From assembly GCA_024637275.1 (NCBI GenBank), contig JAGXFS010000010.1, positions 1-45,759 on the forward strand: 45,759 nucleotides of DNA, in the 5' to 3' direction. Positions 32,785 to 41,386 of the stretch are shown here, in pieces (the first letter of the stretch is position 1; every line of letters begins with the position of its first letter). This stretch comes from Acidimicrobiia bacterium. GTDB lineage: Bacteria > Actinomycetota > Acidimicrobiia > Spongiisociales > JAENVV01. The notes beneath the pieces are model-generated. The model was not told the DNA's origin, made no database searches, and saw nothing but the letters and a program-made list of their open reading frames with translations. A program made the translations under genes and the position numbers.

Positions 32785-34029
32785 CTAGCGCTGCGGGACG
32801 AGGCGGTAGACACCCTGGGAGGTTGCCAGGTAGAGCTCCCCGTCGGCGCCTTCCCCAAACGACGACACCTGACCAACCGGCCCGCCAAGCTGGTCGGTGT
32901 AGTCGGTGACCTGACCCGGGTCGGACAACGGAAAGCCCCGTACATAGCCTCCGCAATAGTCTGAGAAGAAATAGGTACCAACCGACTCGGGGATGGCGGT
33001 GCCCCGGTAGACGATTCCGCCGGTGATGGAACACGAGCCGGCATCAGCATGTGACACCTCGACGGCCGGCAGGGTCAGACCGGAGCGATCACAACCTGCC
33101 GACGGACTGAAGCAGTGCAAGCCTTCGGTGATCGGCCAACCCAAGTTCGCTCCGGCATCGTCCATCGACACGATGTCGACTTCTTCATACTGATTCTGAC
33201 CTACATCTCCGATGATCATCGAACCGCTAGCTTCATCGATCCAGAAACGCCAGGGATTCCGGAGTCCCCACAACCAGATTTCGGGCGTCGCGTCGGCGCG
33301 GTCCACAAACGGGTTGTCGGGAGGTATTGCGTAGCCCGCCTGGTCCGAGACCTCCAGGCGCACGATCGTACCCAACATAGAGGTCAGGTTCTGACCGTTT
33401 CCGTACCGGTCGCCACTCCCGCCGCCGTCCCCAAGACCCACATAGAGGTAACCGGCTGAGTCGAACTGAATCATGCCTCCGTTGTGGTTTCCGGCCGGTT
33501 GCGCGACCGCCAGAATGCTCCGCTCGGTTTCTGGATCGGCTACGTTATCGGCGACCACGAAGCTGGAGACCTGCGTGTTGCCTACCCGGTCGGAGTAGTG
33601 GACGATGAGCAAACTCCCGCCGGGATAGGCTGGATGAAACGCCGCCCCGAGCAAGCCGCGCTCGCCGCCATCGAGCACCTTGTCGGTGATATCCAGAACC
33701 GTCTCGCCGCTGTCCATCAGCACAATCAATCCGGACTTATCGGCCACGTAGGTCTGAGATCCAGACGAGAAGACCAGGATCGGGAAGCCAAGGTCGAGGT
33801 CAATACGTTCGAGTGACAAGCCCGTCAGCGGCGCCAACGGTGTCGTCGTAGTAGCCCCCGGAACGACGGCACTCGTGGTGGTTGACCGCTCAGCGGGCGC
33901 GACGGTCGAGGACGCCGGGAGCGAGGTAGTGCTCGAAACCGGGGCGAGTTGACTCGTCGAACAGGCACCAAGCAGCAACATCGAAACTGCGACCGTTACC
34001 CAACGAGAGCGCGTCAAGGCGGGCGCCAC
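32785..34029 (-). CDS. Secreted PQQ-dependent sugar dehydrogenase (glucose/sorbosone dehydrogenase family), lipoprotein
   Basis: I start at GTG 34029 (414 aa), a few bases after the TPM gene stop; a TTG at 34017 is an alternative. The longer open frame to 34353 translates the glycine-rich tail of the TPM gene in the wrong frame. The N-terminus has a lipoprotein signal (VSMLLLGAC) and a Ser/Thr linker. The rest is a six-bladed propeller of the soluble PQQ aldose dehydrogenase type, with GERGLLGAAFHPAYP, NHNGGMIQFDSAGYLYVGLG (catalytic His in NHNGG), GLRNPWRFWID and a calcium/PQQ-binding region. It oxidises aldose sugars outside the cell. It is adjacent to nurA by 42 bp. Confidence 0.88.
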   Translation of the reverse strand: MAPALTRSRWVTVAVSMLLLGACSTSQLAPVSSTTSLPASSTVAPAERSTTTSAVVPGATTTTPLAPLTGLSLERIDLDLGFPILVFSSGSQTYVADKSGLIVLMDSGETVLDITDKVLDGGERGLLGAAFHPAYPGGSLLIVHYSDRVGNTQVSSFVVADNVADPETERSILAVAQPAGNHNGGMIQFDSAGYLYVGLGDGGGSGDRYGNGQNLTSMLGTIVRLEVSDQAGYAIPPDNPFVDRADATPEIWLWGLRNPWRFWIDEASGSMIIGDVGQNQYEEVDIVSMDDAGANLGWPITEGLHCFSPSAGCDRSGLTLPAVEVSHADAGSCSITGGIVYRGTAIPESVGTYFFSDYCGGYVRGFPLSDPGQVTDYTDQLGGPVGQVSSFGEGADGELYLATSQGVYRLVPQR

Positions 34030-34031
34030 GG

Positions 34032-36377
34032 CTACCAACCGCTTGAACCGCCACCGCCACCGCCACCGCCACCGAAACCCCCGCCACCACCAAAGCCACC
34101 GAACCCGCCAGACGAACCGCCCCACGAAGAACCCCACGAGGACGACCCCGACGAGCTTCCGCCACCACCGAAGCCCCCGCCACCACCGAAGCCACCGAAC
34201 CACGAATTGGTGTCCTGCGACCAGGAACGGTCCTGATAGATCGGTTCCCAGCCGCGTCCATGGCCGGTGCCACCAGTGATGATCCACCGGTAATACAGGA
34301 GCGTGAATGGGTCGAAGCTTCGCAGCGATCCTGGGATGATTTCGCCGGTCCAACTGTCGCGACCTCGACGGGTGCCACCGTGAGCAAGTTCTGGTGCATA
34401 CCGATCGGCGTCCTCGATCCCACCCCGGGCCAGGGCTTGACGCTGGGCCGCGTAGGCGACCGCGAAGGCTCGTGGACCACGTGGGTCCGAGGCACCAAAG
34501 GCCGCTGCCACGTCGGCGTACGCTCCGCTCAGACCGAGCTTGGCAAGCGCCTCGCGGGCTTCAGTCCACTTCCTTAACGCCACACTCGACTCAAGCGAGA
34601 TTGCGAGCAGGGCGGAAACGGTCTTGCGAGTATCCGTATCGAGTCCCTGGGTGGCGAGGCCGCCAGAGAGTTCGTGGAATGCTTCAATGGCTCGATCTCC
34701 CCTGTCCAGCAGGGCCGCCGCGATGGCTACCGGGAGGTTGAGCGAGTCGGCTTGGGCTCGAACCTCGGCAATTTCGGATTCCGTTCGGAGTCCAGCCATC
34801 GCGAACTCGACGCTCATCTCGGCATCATTACCGAGGCGTTTGGCTTCGCCGTAGGCAGCCAGGAACTCGTCGACCGAGTCGTTGTTCATCAAGATGAAAG
34901 CGGCCACCGCCGGTACCGATAGACCATCCTGCTTCAGTTGGGACTTCTCCAACTTATCCAGAACGACCTCATAGCGGGCAAGTGCCGCTTCGGCGTCGTC
35001 CTCAAGGTCGACCAGAGCTGCAGACACCGCCGGACGCGCTTCATTCTCATCGAGACGATCACGGATCAGTTTCAGTCGGGTGGCTTTGTCGGCTGCCGTC
35101 ACATAGGCGGAGTCCACCTCGTTCACTGAGTCAAGAATCGGTGCTCCCGGAACAAGCACCGGACCCGCCTGCACCAGTCGCTCGCCCAGGTCGTTGACGA
35201 TCACGGGCCCGATCGGGGTGCTGACCGCGCGATGAATCAACCGGCGAGCCGTCCTGGTTCGCTCGTGCGCCACGCGATAAGGACGCAGCGAGGAAACCAG
35301 CTGCTTGAGTTCTTCGGACTTCAAATTGAACTGATCGTCGTGGGTGGTGGCGATCGTTTCGGTGACGGATGCCTGGAGGGCATCCTCCAAAAGCTGTTGC
35401 TCACCGGTGATGGCGAGTTCCAGCGGCATCTCCCGCTCAGCTGCCACCCGGTCTTCATGCAGGACTTCGAGCAGGCCGGCCGACCAGGCGGCAGCCAACG
35501 CGTCGCGATCGCCTGCCTGCCCGTCCATGACCGCCTCGAGCGCCGAAACCACCGGAAGCGTCTCAGCGTTGGGAGCTTCGACCGGGCGCAGCTCGAACAG
35601 TTCATCGCGCAGTGCCAGCTCATGTCCGTATGGGGTTAGACCTTCGAGAATCGTGTCGACTTCAGCTTCCTGGCGCCGTTTGCGAGCAGATGAGACGAGG
35701 AGGTTCTTCTTCCGAAACTCGCTCGACACGAAAAAACCACCCACGATCAACATGAGGCCCAAAACTGGACTGAGCGAACCAAGCCCCGAACCGGGATTGG
35801 GAAGGCTGGGCGGTGGGTTGAATTCGGGAATATCAATCGGCGTGTCCGTGCCCTGCCCGGTATCGGGTCCCCCGGTTGACGGGAACCCGCCGGTGTCGCT
35901 GAACGTCGCGACCAGCCCCGCCACAATCGCCGAAATCCCCCCGTCAAAGTCGCCAGCCGCAAAGGAGCTGTTGCCAAGGCCAGCAATGAAATCCGGATCG
36001 GACAGGCTGATTCCGGGGCCTGTCTCCACCGCGGTGATGCGTTGATCGAGGGCCACCAGCACCACGATCCCGTCATCGACGCCGGAGCTTCCCACTCCCC
36101 AGATGTTGCCGATCTCCTGGGCCAAAGCGTTGGGGTCATCTGCCGACTGCACGATGACGATGGCAATTTCGTGACCGTAGTTGTTGATTACGCCATCAAC
36201 AAGACGTTCCAGATTGGCATCGTCGCGGATAATTCCGGCGGTGTCAGTTACCCAACCGTCACAAGTGATGCCGTCAACGGCCGGACATTCGGCAGTTTGC
36301 GCGCCAGCCGCGCCACCGATTGGCAGCGAGGCGATGAGAAGAAACAGTACGGGTATGAGACGTCGAGCCCTGGTCAT
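34032..36377 (-). CDS. Large TPM-domain membrane protein with glycine-rich C-terminus
   Basis: The 781-aa protein has a signal peptide (LIPVLFLLIASLPIGGAAGAQ), then a TPM (YgcG) domain with VTDTAGII, HEIAIVIVQSADDPNALAQEI and GVDDGIVVLVAL, a Pro/Gly linker, one hydrophobic segment (GLGSLSPVLGLMLIVGGFFVSSEF) and a long mostly helical cytoplasmic part of about 450 residues with repeated helix pairs. The end is a Gly/Ser/Phe low-complexity tail of about 60 residues. Plain YgcG proteins are about 280 aa, so this is an enlarged form. The TPM domain is linked to membrane-protein or photosystem repair, but its job here is open. It heads the minus-strand run that leads to nurA-herA-sbcDC. Confidence 0.85.
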   Translation of the reverse strand: MTRARRLIPVLFLLIASLPIGGAAGAQTAECPAVDGITCDGWVTDTAGIIRDDANLERLVDGVINNYGHEIAIVIVQSADDPNALAQEIGNIWGVGSSGVDDGIVVLVALDQRITAVETGPGISLSDPDFIAGLGNSSFAAGDFDGGISAIVAGLVATFSDTGGFPSTGGPDTGQGTDTPIDIPEFNPPPSLPNPGSGLGSLSPVLGLMLIVGGFFVSSEFRKKNLLVSSARKRRQEAEVDTILEGLTPYGHELALRDELFELRPVEAPNAETLPVVSALEAVMDGQAGDRDALAAAWSAGLLEVLHEDRVAAEREMPLELAITGEQQLLEDALQASVTETIATTHDDQFNLKSEELKQLVSSLRPYRVAHERTRTARRLIHRAVSTPIGPVIVNDLGERLVQAGPVLVPGAPILDSVNEVDSAYVTAADKATRLKLIRDRLDENEARPAVSAALVDLEDDAEAALARYEVVLDKLEKSQLKQDGLSVPAVAAFILMNNDSVDEFLAAYGEAKRLGNDAEMSVEFAMAGLRTESEIAEVRAQADSLNLPVAIAAALLDRGDRAIEAFHELSGGLATQGLDTDTRKTVSALLAISLESSVALRKWTEAREALAKLGLSGAYADVAAAFGASDPRGPRAFAVAYAAQRQALARGGIEDADRYAPELAHGGTRRGRDSWTGEIIPGSLRSFDPFTLLYYRWIITGGTGHGRGWEPIYQDRSWSQDTNSWFGGFGGGGGFGGGGSSSGSSSWGSSWGGSSGGFGGFGGGGGFGGGGGGGGGSSGW

Positions 36378-36477
36378 GGCTCAGAGACTACCGGCGAAGG
36401 CCAACTATCTGGGCCGTAGGAAAACAACCGATCATCCGTTGTTCGACGAAGTGGTCCTCTACGCTTGGCCGCCGAAC

Positions 36478-36483
36478 AAGGAG
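36478..36483 (+). promoter_or_regulatory. Ribosome binding site deciding the UMF1 transporter start
   Basis: AAGGAG lies five bases before the TTG at 36489, while the longer candidate TTG at 36465 has no such site. This places the start inside the first open frame. Confidence 0.8.
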
Positions 36484-36488
36484 CTGCG

Positions 36489-37835
36489 TTGAGCACCATC
36501 GTGAAGAACGACAAGAAGACCATCTTCGGATGGGCCATGTACGACTGGGCGAACTCCGCTTATGCGACGACATCTGGAGCCATCGTCGCTCCGTTCTTCA
36601 CTGGTTCCATCGTCCCGGAGGAAGGCTACTGGGGTATGACCGGTGGCGCGATCTGGTCGTTCCTCGTCGCTGGCGGGGCCTTCGTTCTATTTCTGATTAT
36701 GCCGATCCTGGGAGCGATGGCTGACTTTTCATCGGCTAAGCGTGCCTATCTCCGGGTGTTTGCATTCCTGGGAGCCGGATTCACGTTCGCCATTTTCTTT
36801 GTCCCATCAGGCTCGGTGCCGCTGTTCCTGATGGTATTCATCGTCTCCCAGGTCGGCTTCGTCGCCGCCAACGTTTTCTACGACGGGTACCTCCCGATCA
36901 TCGCCACCGACGAAACCATTGACCGGGTGTCATCGAAAGGGTTCGCTCTGGGATACATCGGCGGCGGCATCTATGTGCTGTTCGCGTTCATCCTCATCGT
37001 CCTCGCCGACCAAGAAGTGATCGGCCTAAGTCTCGACATGGCCACCCGCATCTCCATCGCCGGAGCCGGTGTGTGGTGGGTCCTGTTTACGATCTATGCC
37101 CTGAAACGATTCCCCACCGACGGCATATCCCAACCAATACCAGCCAAGTATGCCGGGCAACCCGACGTCGTGGCTTACGCCAGAATCGGCCTAGCTCGCA
37201 CGATCAAAACCGGGCTCCGTTTGCGCCAGTTCCCGCAACTCCTGCTCTTCATCTTCGCTTTCATGTTTTATAACGACGGCACCCAAACCGTGATCAACAT
37301 CTCCGGGGCCTATGCCGAAGACACCCTCAACCTGTCGCTTCAGGAAGTCATCATCGCCTTCCTGATCGTTCAGTTCATCGCCTTTGGGGGCGCGTACGCT
37401 TTCGGTTGGATCTCCGGGAAGATCAAACCGAAACGGGCGATCCTTTTCAATCTGGTCGTCTGGGTAGGGCTGGCGGTTAGCGCCTACTTCCTGCCAGAAG
37501 GTGAAGCTGTCCCCTTCTTCATGCTCGCCGCAGTCGTAGGATTTGTTCTCGGCGGGGTCCAAGCGTTGTCTCGCAGTTTGTACGGCACGATGATTCCCGA
37601 AGAAGCCGCTGCCGAGTTCTACGGGTTCTTCTCGGTCTTCTCGAAGTTCTCAGCCATCTGGGGACCGTTGCTGTTCGGCATCGTTACCGCCCAAACCGGA
37701 AGTGGCCGCAACGGCATCATCTCAGTTGCTGCTTTCTTCATTATCGGCGGTTTCTTGCTCACCCGGGTCGACGTTGACGAGGCCAGAGCCAGCAAGGAAC
37801 GCTGGCACTTCGAAGGCGCCGACGTCGACGCCTGA
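36489..37835 (+). CDS. UMF1-family (Atg22-like) MFS transporter
   Basis: The protein, 448 aa from the TTG at 36489, begins with the family signature IFGWAMYDWANSAYATT and continues with twelve predicted membrane segments. The motifs PILGAMADFSSAKRAYL, ANVFYDGYLPII, SKGFALGYIGGGIYVL and GGVQALSRSLYGTMIP are typical of UMF1 permeases, which are related to the yeast vacuolar amino-acid effluxer Atg22. The natural substrate in bacteria is not known. It is divergent from the TPM gene (110 bp) and convergent with the ABC permease gene (14 bp). Confidence 0.93.
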   Translation: MSTIVKNDKKTIFGWAMYDWANSAYATTSGAIVAPFFTGSIVPEEGYWGMTGGAIWSFLVAGGAFVLFLIMPILGAMADFSSAKRAYLRVFAFLGAGFTFAIFFVPSGSVPLFLMVFIVSQVGFVAANVFYDGYLPIIATDETIDRVSSKGFALGYIGGGIYVLFAFILIVLADQEVIGLSLDMATRISIAGAGVWWVLFTIYALKRFPTDGISQPIPAKYAGQPDVVAYARIGLARTIKTGLRLRQFPQLLLFIFAFMFYNDGTQTVINISGAYAEDTLNLSLQEVIIAFLIVQFIAFGGAYAFGWISGKIKPKRAILFNLVVWVGLAVSAYFLPEGEAVPFFMLAAVVGFVLGGVQALSRSLYGTMIPEEAAAEFYGFFSVFSKFSAIWGPLLFGIVTAQTGSGRNGIISVAAFFIIGGFLLTRVDVDEARASKERWHFEGADVDA

Positions 37836-37849
37836 TCGCCGTGGCGCGG

Positions 37850-39673
37850 CTAAACCCGCGCCACCCGTCGCCTCGTTTGAGTGCTTGAAGTCAGACCCAC
37901 GAGAACCGGGACTACGAGGGTCACCGCACCGAGTCCGGCAATTGCCACCAGCGATCTAGCCGCCGGATTCCCGCTGAACAGGACCAGCAAGCCGAAGGCG
38001 GGTATGCCGGGGATGGCAGCGGTCACGATCAGTACGAGCGCAGTGGCTCCCGAATAGAGTTTTCTGCTCCGAGGAACCGCCCCGACCGCACCGACGAGGG
38101 TGACCGTTCGTTCCACTTCTGACATGGCAAGGTATACGAACAACCCAACGGTCCCGATAAGCGCCACCAGGCCCATCAGCCAAAGAGGCAGCCCCGGGCC
38201 GTACAGCAACACCGGCAGCCACTCGACGTACTGAATGGAGGACAGGCCCGCCGCCACCAGGACCACCGAAATCGTCACGGCCGCAAGGCCGGACCGGGCG
38301 CGATGGCGGTTGGCGTCTCTGACTGCCATCCGGATCCAAAGGGGAAGGTTGGGGATCGTACGTTCAAGAGCCGAGATCCCGGCCACCCCCAGGCTACCGA
38401 TGCCGAGCAGGATCCCGATCGCCGCCACTGCGCCAAGGGCAAGGCCAAGGCGGCCGGTCGCGTTCCAAGCCGTCGAGGCGAAAATGAACCCGACCAGAAG
38501 GAACGATATTCCTGCTGCACCACTGAACCTCCACGGCTTGCGCGATGGAATGAAGCTGTTGAGAGCGTCGAGCACCGAGAGCCTCGATGCCTGCCAGGCG
38601 GCGATGGCCGACGCGGCTATCGCCGCCACGATTCCGGTCAACATAGGTGCGAGGTATTCGAGGCGGAACCACGCATGATCAGGATTCGAAACGCCGAAGT
38701 AGTTCCAGGGATAAATTCCCAAGCCCATGGAAACCTGGAACAATCCAATACCGAGGATCCCCCCACAAACTGCCCCCACCCCACCAACCAACCCGCCCAT
38801 AACCAGGTACAACAGGAGCATATGCCGCGGCTCCCCACCGCCGGCCGCCGCCATTAGACCGAGCTCGCGCAGTTGGGATCGCAGCCTCACCACAAATACG
38901 GCACTCACCATCAGTGCCACGAACGCAGCTGCAAGGCCGGTGACTCCCGCTCCCCGGATCCCTGCGTATGGAGAAAACGCAACCGGGCTATCTCGGTCGA
39001 GGGGAGCAAGCTCTACCGACCAGCCCAAAGGAATCGAATTGGGACCCGTCGGAGCTGACTGACCATCAAGCTCCCGTGCATACATCAGGCGCACCTCGGC
39101 CAACAGAACATCTTTGCGAAGATCAGGTGCCGGTTCCGGACTAATAACACCGCGCCACAAACCGTCCCGGTAAACCCCGACCACTTCACGGTCCCCCAAC
39201 CCGGGTACATCGACGGTATCACCGATAGAATACGGTCCCCAGCCCGGCACCATCACTTCACCAAATCCGGGCAGTCGCCCCCGGCTCAACGGCGAATGCC
39301 CCTCCGCCAACGGGTGCGCAAAATCAACAAAGGTAACGAAGTCCTCTGATCCATACCTTTCGACAACTCGCATCGAAGGCACTCCATAGCGATCGACAAT
39401 CTGGCTGATGTCACCTTCGAAATCGTCTACGGACACCACCCCATCATTGGTCGATTCGCCATACAGCGACACTGACAGAACAGTCCGAGCATTAAGGTAC
39501 CAATAGTCCAAATAGGCGCTTTCATCGTCGGCCAGAATCGTCGAAGACGTGGCGTAGACACCTGCGGCCACCGCCACGGCAATCAGACCTGCAGACGCAA
39601 ACCACCGGCGCCGATTCCGCGTGATATCTCGCCTCGCCATCTTCCAGATCGGGCCTGGAATCCACCCGGTCAT
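37850..39673 (-). CDS. FtsX-like ABC transporter permease
   Basis: The 607-aa protein has an N-terminal membrane helix (WFASAGLIAVAVAAGVYA), a 200-residue extracytoplasmic domain and two FtsX-type helix groups (about residues 250-400 and 430-605). The coupling-helix-like SRLSVLDALNSF follows the first group. The layout resembles MacB/LolE-type mechanotransmission exporters, although the second half shows helices without a second large external domain. It overlaps its ATPase gene by 4 bp. Substrates of such actinobacterial exporters include antimicrobial peptides and lipoproteins; none can be assigned here. Confidence 0.9.
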   Translation of the reverse strand: MTGWIPGPIWKMARRDITRNRRRWFASAGLIAVAVAAGVYATSSTILADDESAYLDYWYLNARTVLSVSLYGESTNDGVVSVDDFEGDISQIVDRYGVPSMRVVERYGSEDFVTFVDFAHPLAEGHSPLSRGRLPGFGEVMVPGWGPYSIGDTVDVPGLGDREVVGVYRDGLWRGVISPEPAPDLRKDVLLAEVRLMYARELDGQSAPTGPNSIPLGWSVELAPLDRDSPVAFSPYAGIRGAGVTGLAAAFVALMVSAVFVVRLRSQLRELGLMAAAGGGEPRHMLLLYLVMGGLVGGVGAVCGGILGIGLFQVSMGLGIYPWNYFGVSNPDHAWFRLEYLAPMLTGIVAAIAASAIAAWQASRLSVLDALNSFIPSRKPWRFSGAAGISFLLVGFIFASTAWNATGRLGLALGAVAAIGILLGIGSLGVAGISALERTIPNLPLWIRMAVRDANRHRARSGLAAVTISVVLVAAGLSSIQYVEWLPVLLYGPGLPLWLMGLVALIGTVGLFVYLAMSEVERTVTLVGAVGAVPRSRKLYSGATALVLIVTAAIPGIPAFGLLVLFSGNPAARSLVAIAGLGAVTLVVPVLVGLTSSTQTRRRVARV

Positions 39674-40374
39674 ACCGGCAACTCTGTCGGAGTTGCGGAG
39701 CGTTCCGTGGTCTCGACAATGACCCCATCCGACATACGAACCACCCGGTCAGCCCAGGCCGCCTGGCCCGGATCATGGGTGACCACGACGACAGCCGCAC
39801 CACGTTGAGCGCGCTCGAAAAGCATTCGCATGATCACCTCGGCGGTCAACTCGTCCAGCGCCCCGGTGGGCTCGTCCGCCAGCAGAACCGAGCGCTCGCC
39901 GACCAAAGCCCTCGCAATCGCCACCCGTTGCTGCTGGCCGCCCGACAACTCATCAGGAAACGCGTCAGCGACATCACGCTCGATCACCCCGGCGAGGGCT
40001 TCGCGCGCCTGCTCGGCGGCCGGTCTGGGCTTCATCCCACCGAGCTCAAGTGGCATCGCCACGTTCTCGGCCGCCGTCAGCGTGGGGATCAGGTTGAAGT
40101 CCTGAAAGACATACCCGATCGAATTGCGCCGTACCCTGGCCAGGTCCCGAACCGATAGCTCCCCCAGGGTCCAACCACCCACCAGAATCGAACCCGAACT
40201 TGGGCGATCGATACCTCCCATGAGATTAAGCAGCGTGGTTTTACCGCACCCTGATCGGCCGGTGATGGCAACCATTTCGCCAGGCTCGACATTCAACGAA
40301 ACATCATGGACGGCATCGACCGAACCAGCTTTCGTCCTAAAGACTCGGTTGACGTTGCGCAACTGCAACCGCAT
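39670..40374 (-). CDS. ABC transporter ATP-binding protein (LolD/MacB type)
   Basis: The 234-aa protein has every ATPase motif: Walker A GRSGCGKTT (residues 39-47), the Q-loop VFQDFNL, the signature LSGGQQQ (143-149), Walker B VLLADEPTG (163-171) and the H-loop VVVTHDP. The A-loop and the phrase LMGGIDRPSSGSI are of the MacB/LolD branch. It overlaps the PadR gene by 38 bp and the permease gene by 4 bp, so all three form one transcription unit. The ATPase powers the FtsX-like permease. Confidence 0.95.
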   Translation of the reverse strand: MRLQLRNVNRVFRTKAGSVDAVHDVSLNVEPGEMVAITGRSGCGKTTLLNLMGGIDRPSSGSILVGGWTLGELSVRDLARVRRNSIGYVFQDFNLIPTLTAAENVAMPLELGGMKPRPAAEQAREALAGVIERDVADAFPDELSGGQQQRVAIARALVGERSVLLADEPTGALDELTAEVIMRMLFERAQRGAAVVVVTHDPGQAAWADRVVRMSDGVIVETTERSATPTELPV

Positions 40375-40903
40375 CTGACACTCCCTTCTGGTCAGGTGGT
40401 ACTCGGAGACGCTCTTCGGTCCGTTCGATCCAGCGCAGCTCGGCTTCGGCCAGGAAGACCAGTCGATCGAGATGCATGGTCCAACGCAGATCTTCCTCTT
40501 GCCGGTTGGCCCGCAGCGCTGTGAAGTCTTGGAGCGCTTTCATCGTATTGACCCGCTGCACCCGCAGCACCTCGGCGATTTCCAACCCGGGGTCTTTGAG
40601 CGCAATGAGTATTTTCAGCGAAACCTCATCGCGGTTGTCCACCGTCCGTTCGACCGGAGTGGTGAACCAGCGATCGGCCACCACCGATCCTTGATCGGTC
40701 AGCCGATAGGTCGTTCTTCCTTCGACATCAGTGTCAACCTCATCGACCAGTCCATCGCGCCGTAGGCGCTGGAGCGTGGTGTACACCTGACCGAAATTCA
40801 GATGCCAGGTATCGCCGGCAGCCTCGTCGAAGTCGATCTTCAACTGGTAGCCATGCTTGGGCCCGGTTCGAAGGAGAGCCAACAATCCGTCTTTCACACT
40901 CAC
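40337..40903 (-). CDS. PadR-family transcriptional regulator
   Basis: The 188-aa protein has the PadR winged-helix at residues 1-75 (LLALLRTGPKHGYQLKIDFDEA, FGQVYTTLQRLRRDGLVDEV, GRTTYRLTDQG) and a C-terminal long-helix dimerisation part (Vir_C-like, about residues 85-170). PadR proteins repress neighbouring exporter genes and let go when a toxic compound binds. The start is a GTG at 40903, with an alternative GTG at 40897. A 23-bp AT-rich palindrome stands 10 bp upstream, its probable operator, which implies autoregulation of the regulator-ABC operon. Confidence 0.93.
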   Translation of the reverse strand: MSVKDGLLALLRTGPKHGYQLKIDFDEAAGDTWHLNFGQVYTTLQRLRRDGLVDEVDTDVEGRTTYRLTDQGSVVADRWFTTPVERTVDNRDEVSLKILIALKDPGLEIAEVLRVQRVNTMKALQDFTALRANRQEEDLRWTMHLDRLVFLAEAELRWIERTEERLRVPPDQKGVSDAVAVAQRQPSL

Positions 40904-40912
40904 AATTGCAGT

Positions 40913-40945
40913 TTATATATACTTAGTATATATAACAAGTATATA
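40913..40945. promoter_or_regulatory. AT-rich palindromic operator of the PadR-ABC operon
   Basis: Two arms, TTATATATACT (40913-40923) and AGTATATATAA (40925-40935), form a perfect 23-bp palindrome around a single T, in an otherwise GC-rich context. A further half-site AGTATATA follows at 40938-40945, 13 bp after the matching start of the right arm. The array lies directly before the PadR start, where the repressor and a -10 element should overlap. Confidence 0.75.
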
Positions 40946-40963
40946 GTTGATTCCCAGACCGGA

Positions 40964-41386
40964 TCAGAGCAGTGTCCTACGATGAGTTTTCCAAGGATCA
41001 TCAGGGACCCGTTCGTAGCCGAGCGTTTCGTAGAACCTGGCACTACTGGGATCGTGAGTACGCAAGTACAGCCTCGAGAATCCTCCAGCTATTGCTGCAG
41101 ATTCAATCGCCGAGACCAGGCGGCTGCCAACACGTCTTCTCCGAGCTTCCTGGATCACGTAAAGGCGGCGAATCCGGCCGATATCTGGACGATGGGCGTA
41201 TGGGTCGATATTGAGCCCGGGTTTGGCGAAACGATTCGCTCCAGATCGCCAGTCGTCGACGAGGCGCGTAATTGCGCCGAACCCGGTTCGAAGAGCTTCG
41301 GCGTAGAGGGCCTCAAAGTTCGGTGTATCGAGCGCCGTGACGGAATCGACCCTTAGGCTCCCCTGAGGCCCGTCAGCGGCTGGCAT
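40964..41386 (-). CDS. GNAT-family acetyltransferase
   Basis: The 140-aa protein has the acetyl-CoA-binding core IRRLYVIQEARRRRVGSRLV (motif A, with the R-RRRVGS pyrophosphate loop) followed by AIAGGFSRLYLRTHD and the motif B end SSARFYETLGYERVP. The N-terminal approximately 60 residues are short, so an incomplete acceptor-binding part is possible. The substrate could be a small amine or a protein amino group. Its ATG shares one base with the stop of the lipoprotein gene (TGATG), so the two are translationally coupled. Confidence 0.85.
   Translation of the reverse strand: MPAADGPQGSLRVDSVTALDTPNFEALYAEALRTGFGAITRLVDDWRSGANRFAKPGLNIDPYAHRPDIGRIRRLYVIQEARRRRVGSRLVSAIESAAIAGGFSRLYLRTHDPSSARFYETLGYERVPDDPWKTHRRTLL

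Noticed and set aside
33949-34236. Plus-strand frame encoding a proline-rich protein
   Set aside because: Antisense of the glycine codons of the TPM tail; low complexity explains its openness.
34030-34353. Upstream extension of the sugar dehydrogenase with many Trp and Arg
   Set aside because: It is an out-of-frame reading of the TPM glycine tail; the signal peptide starts near 34029.
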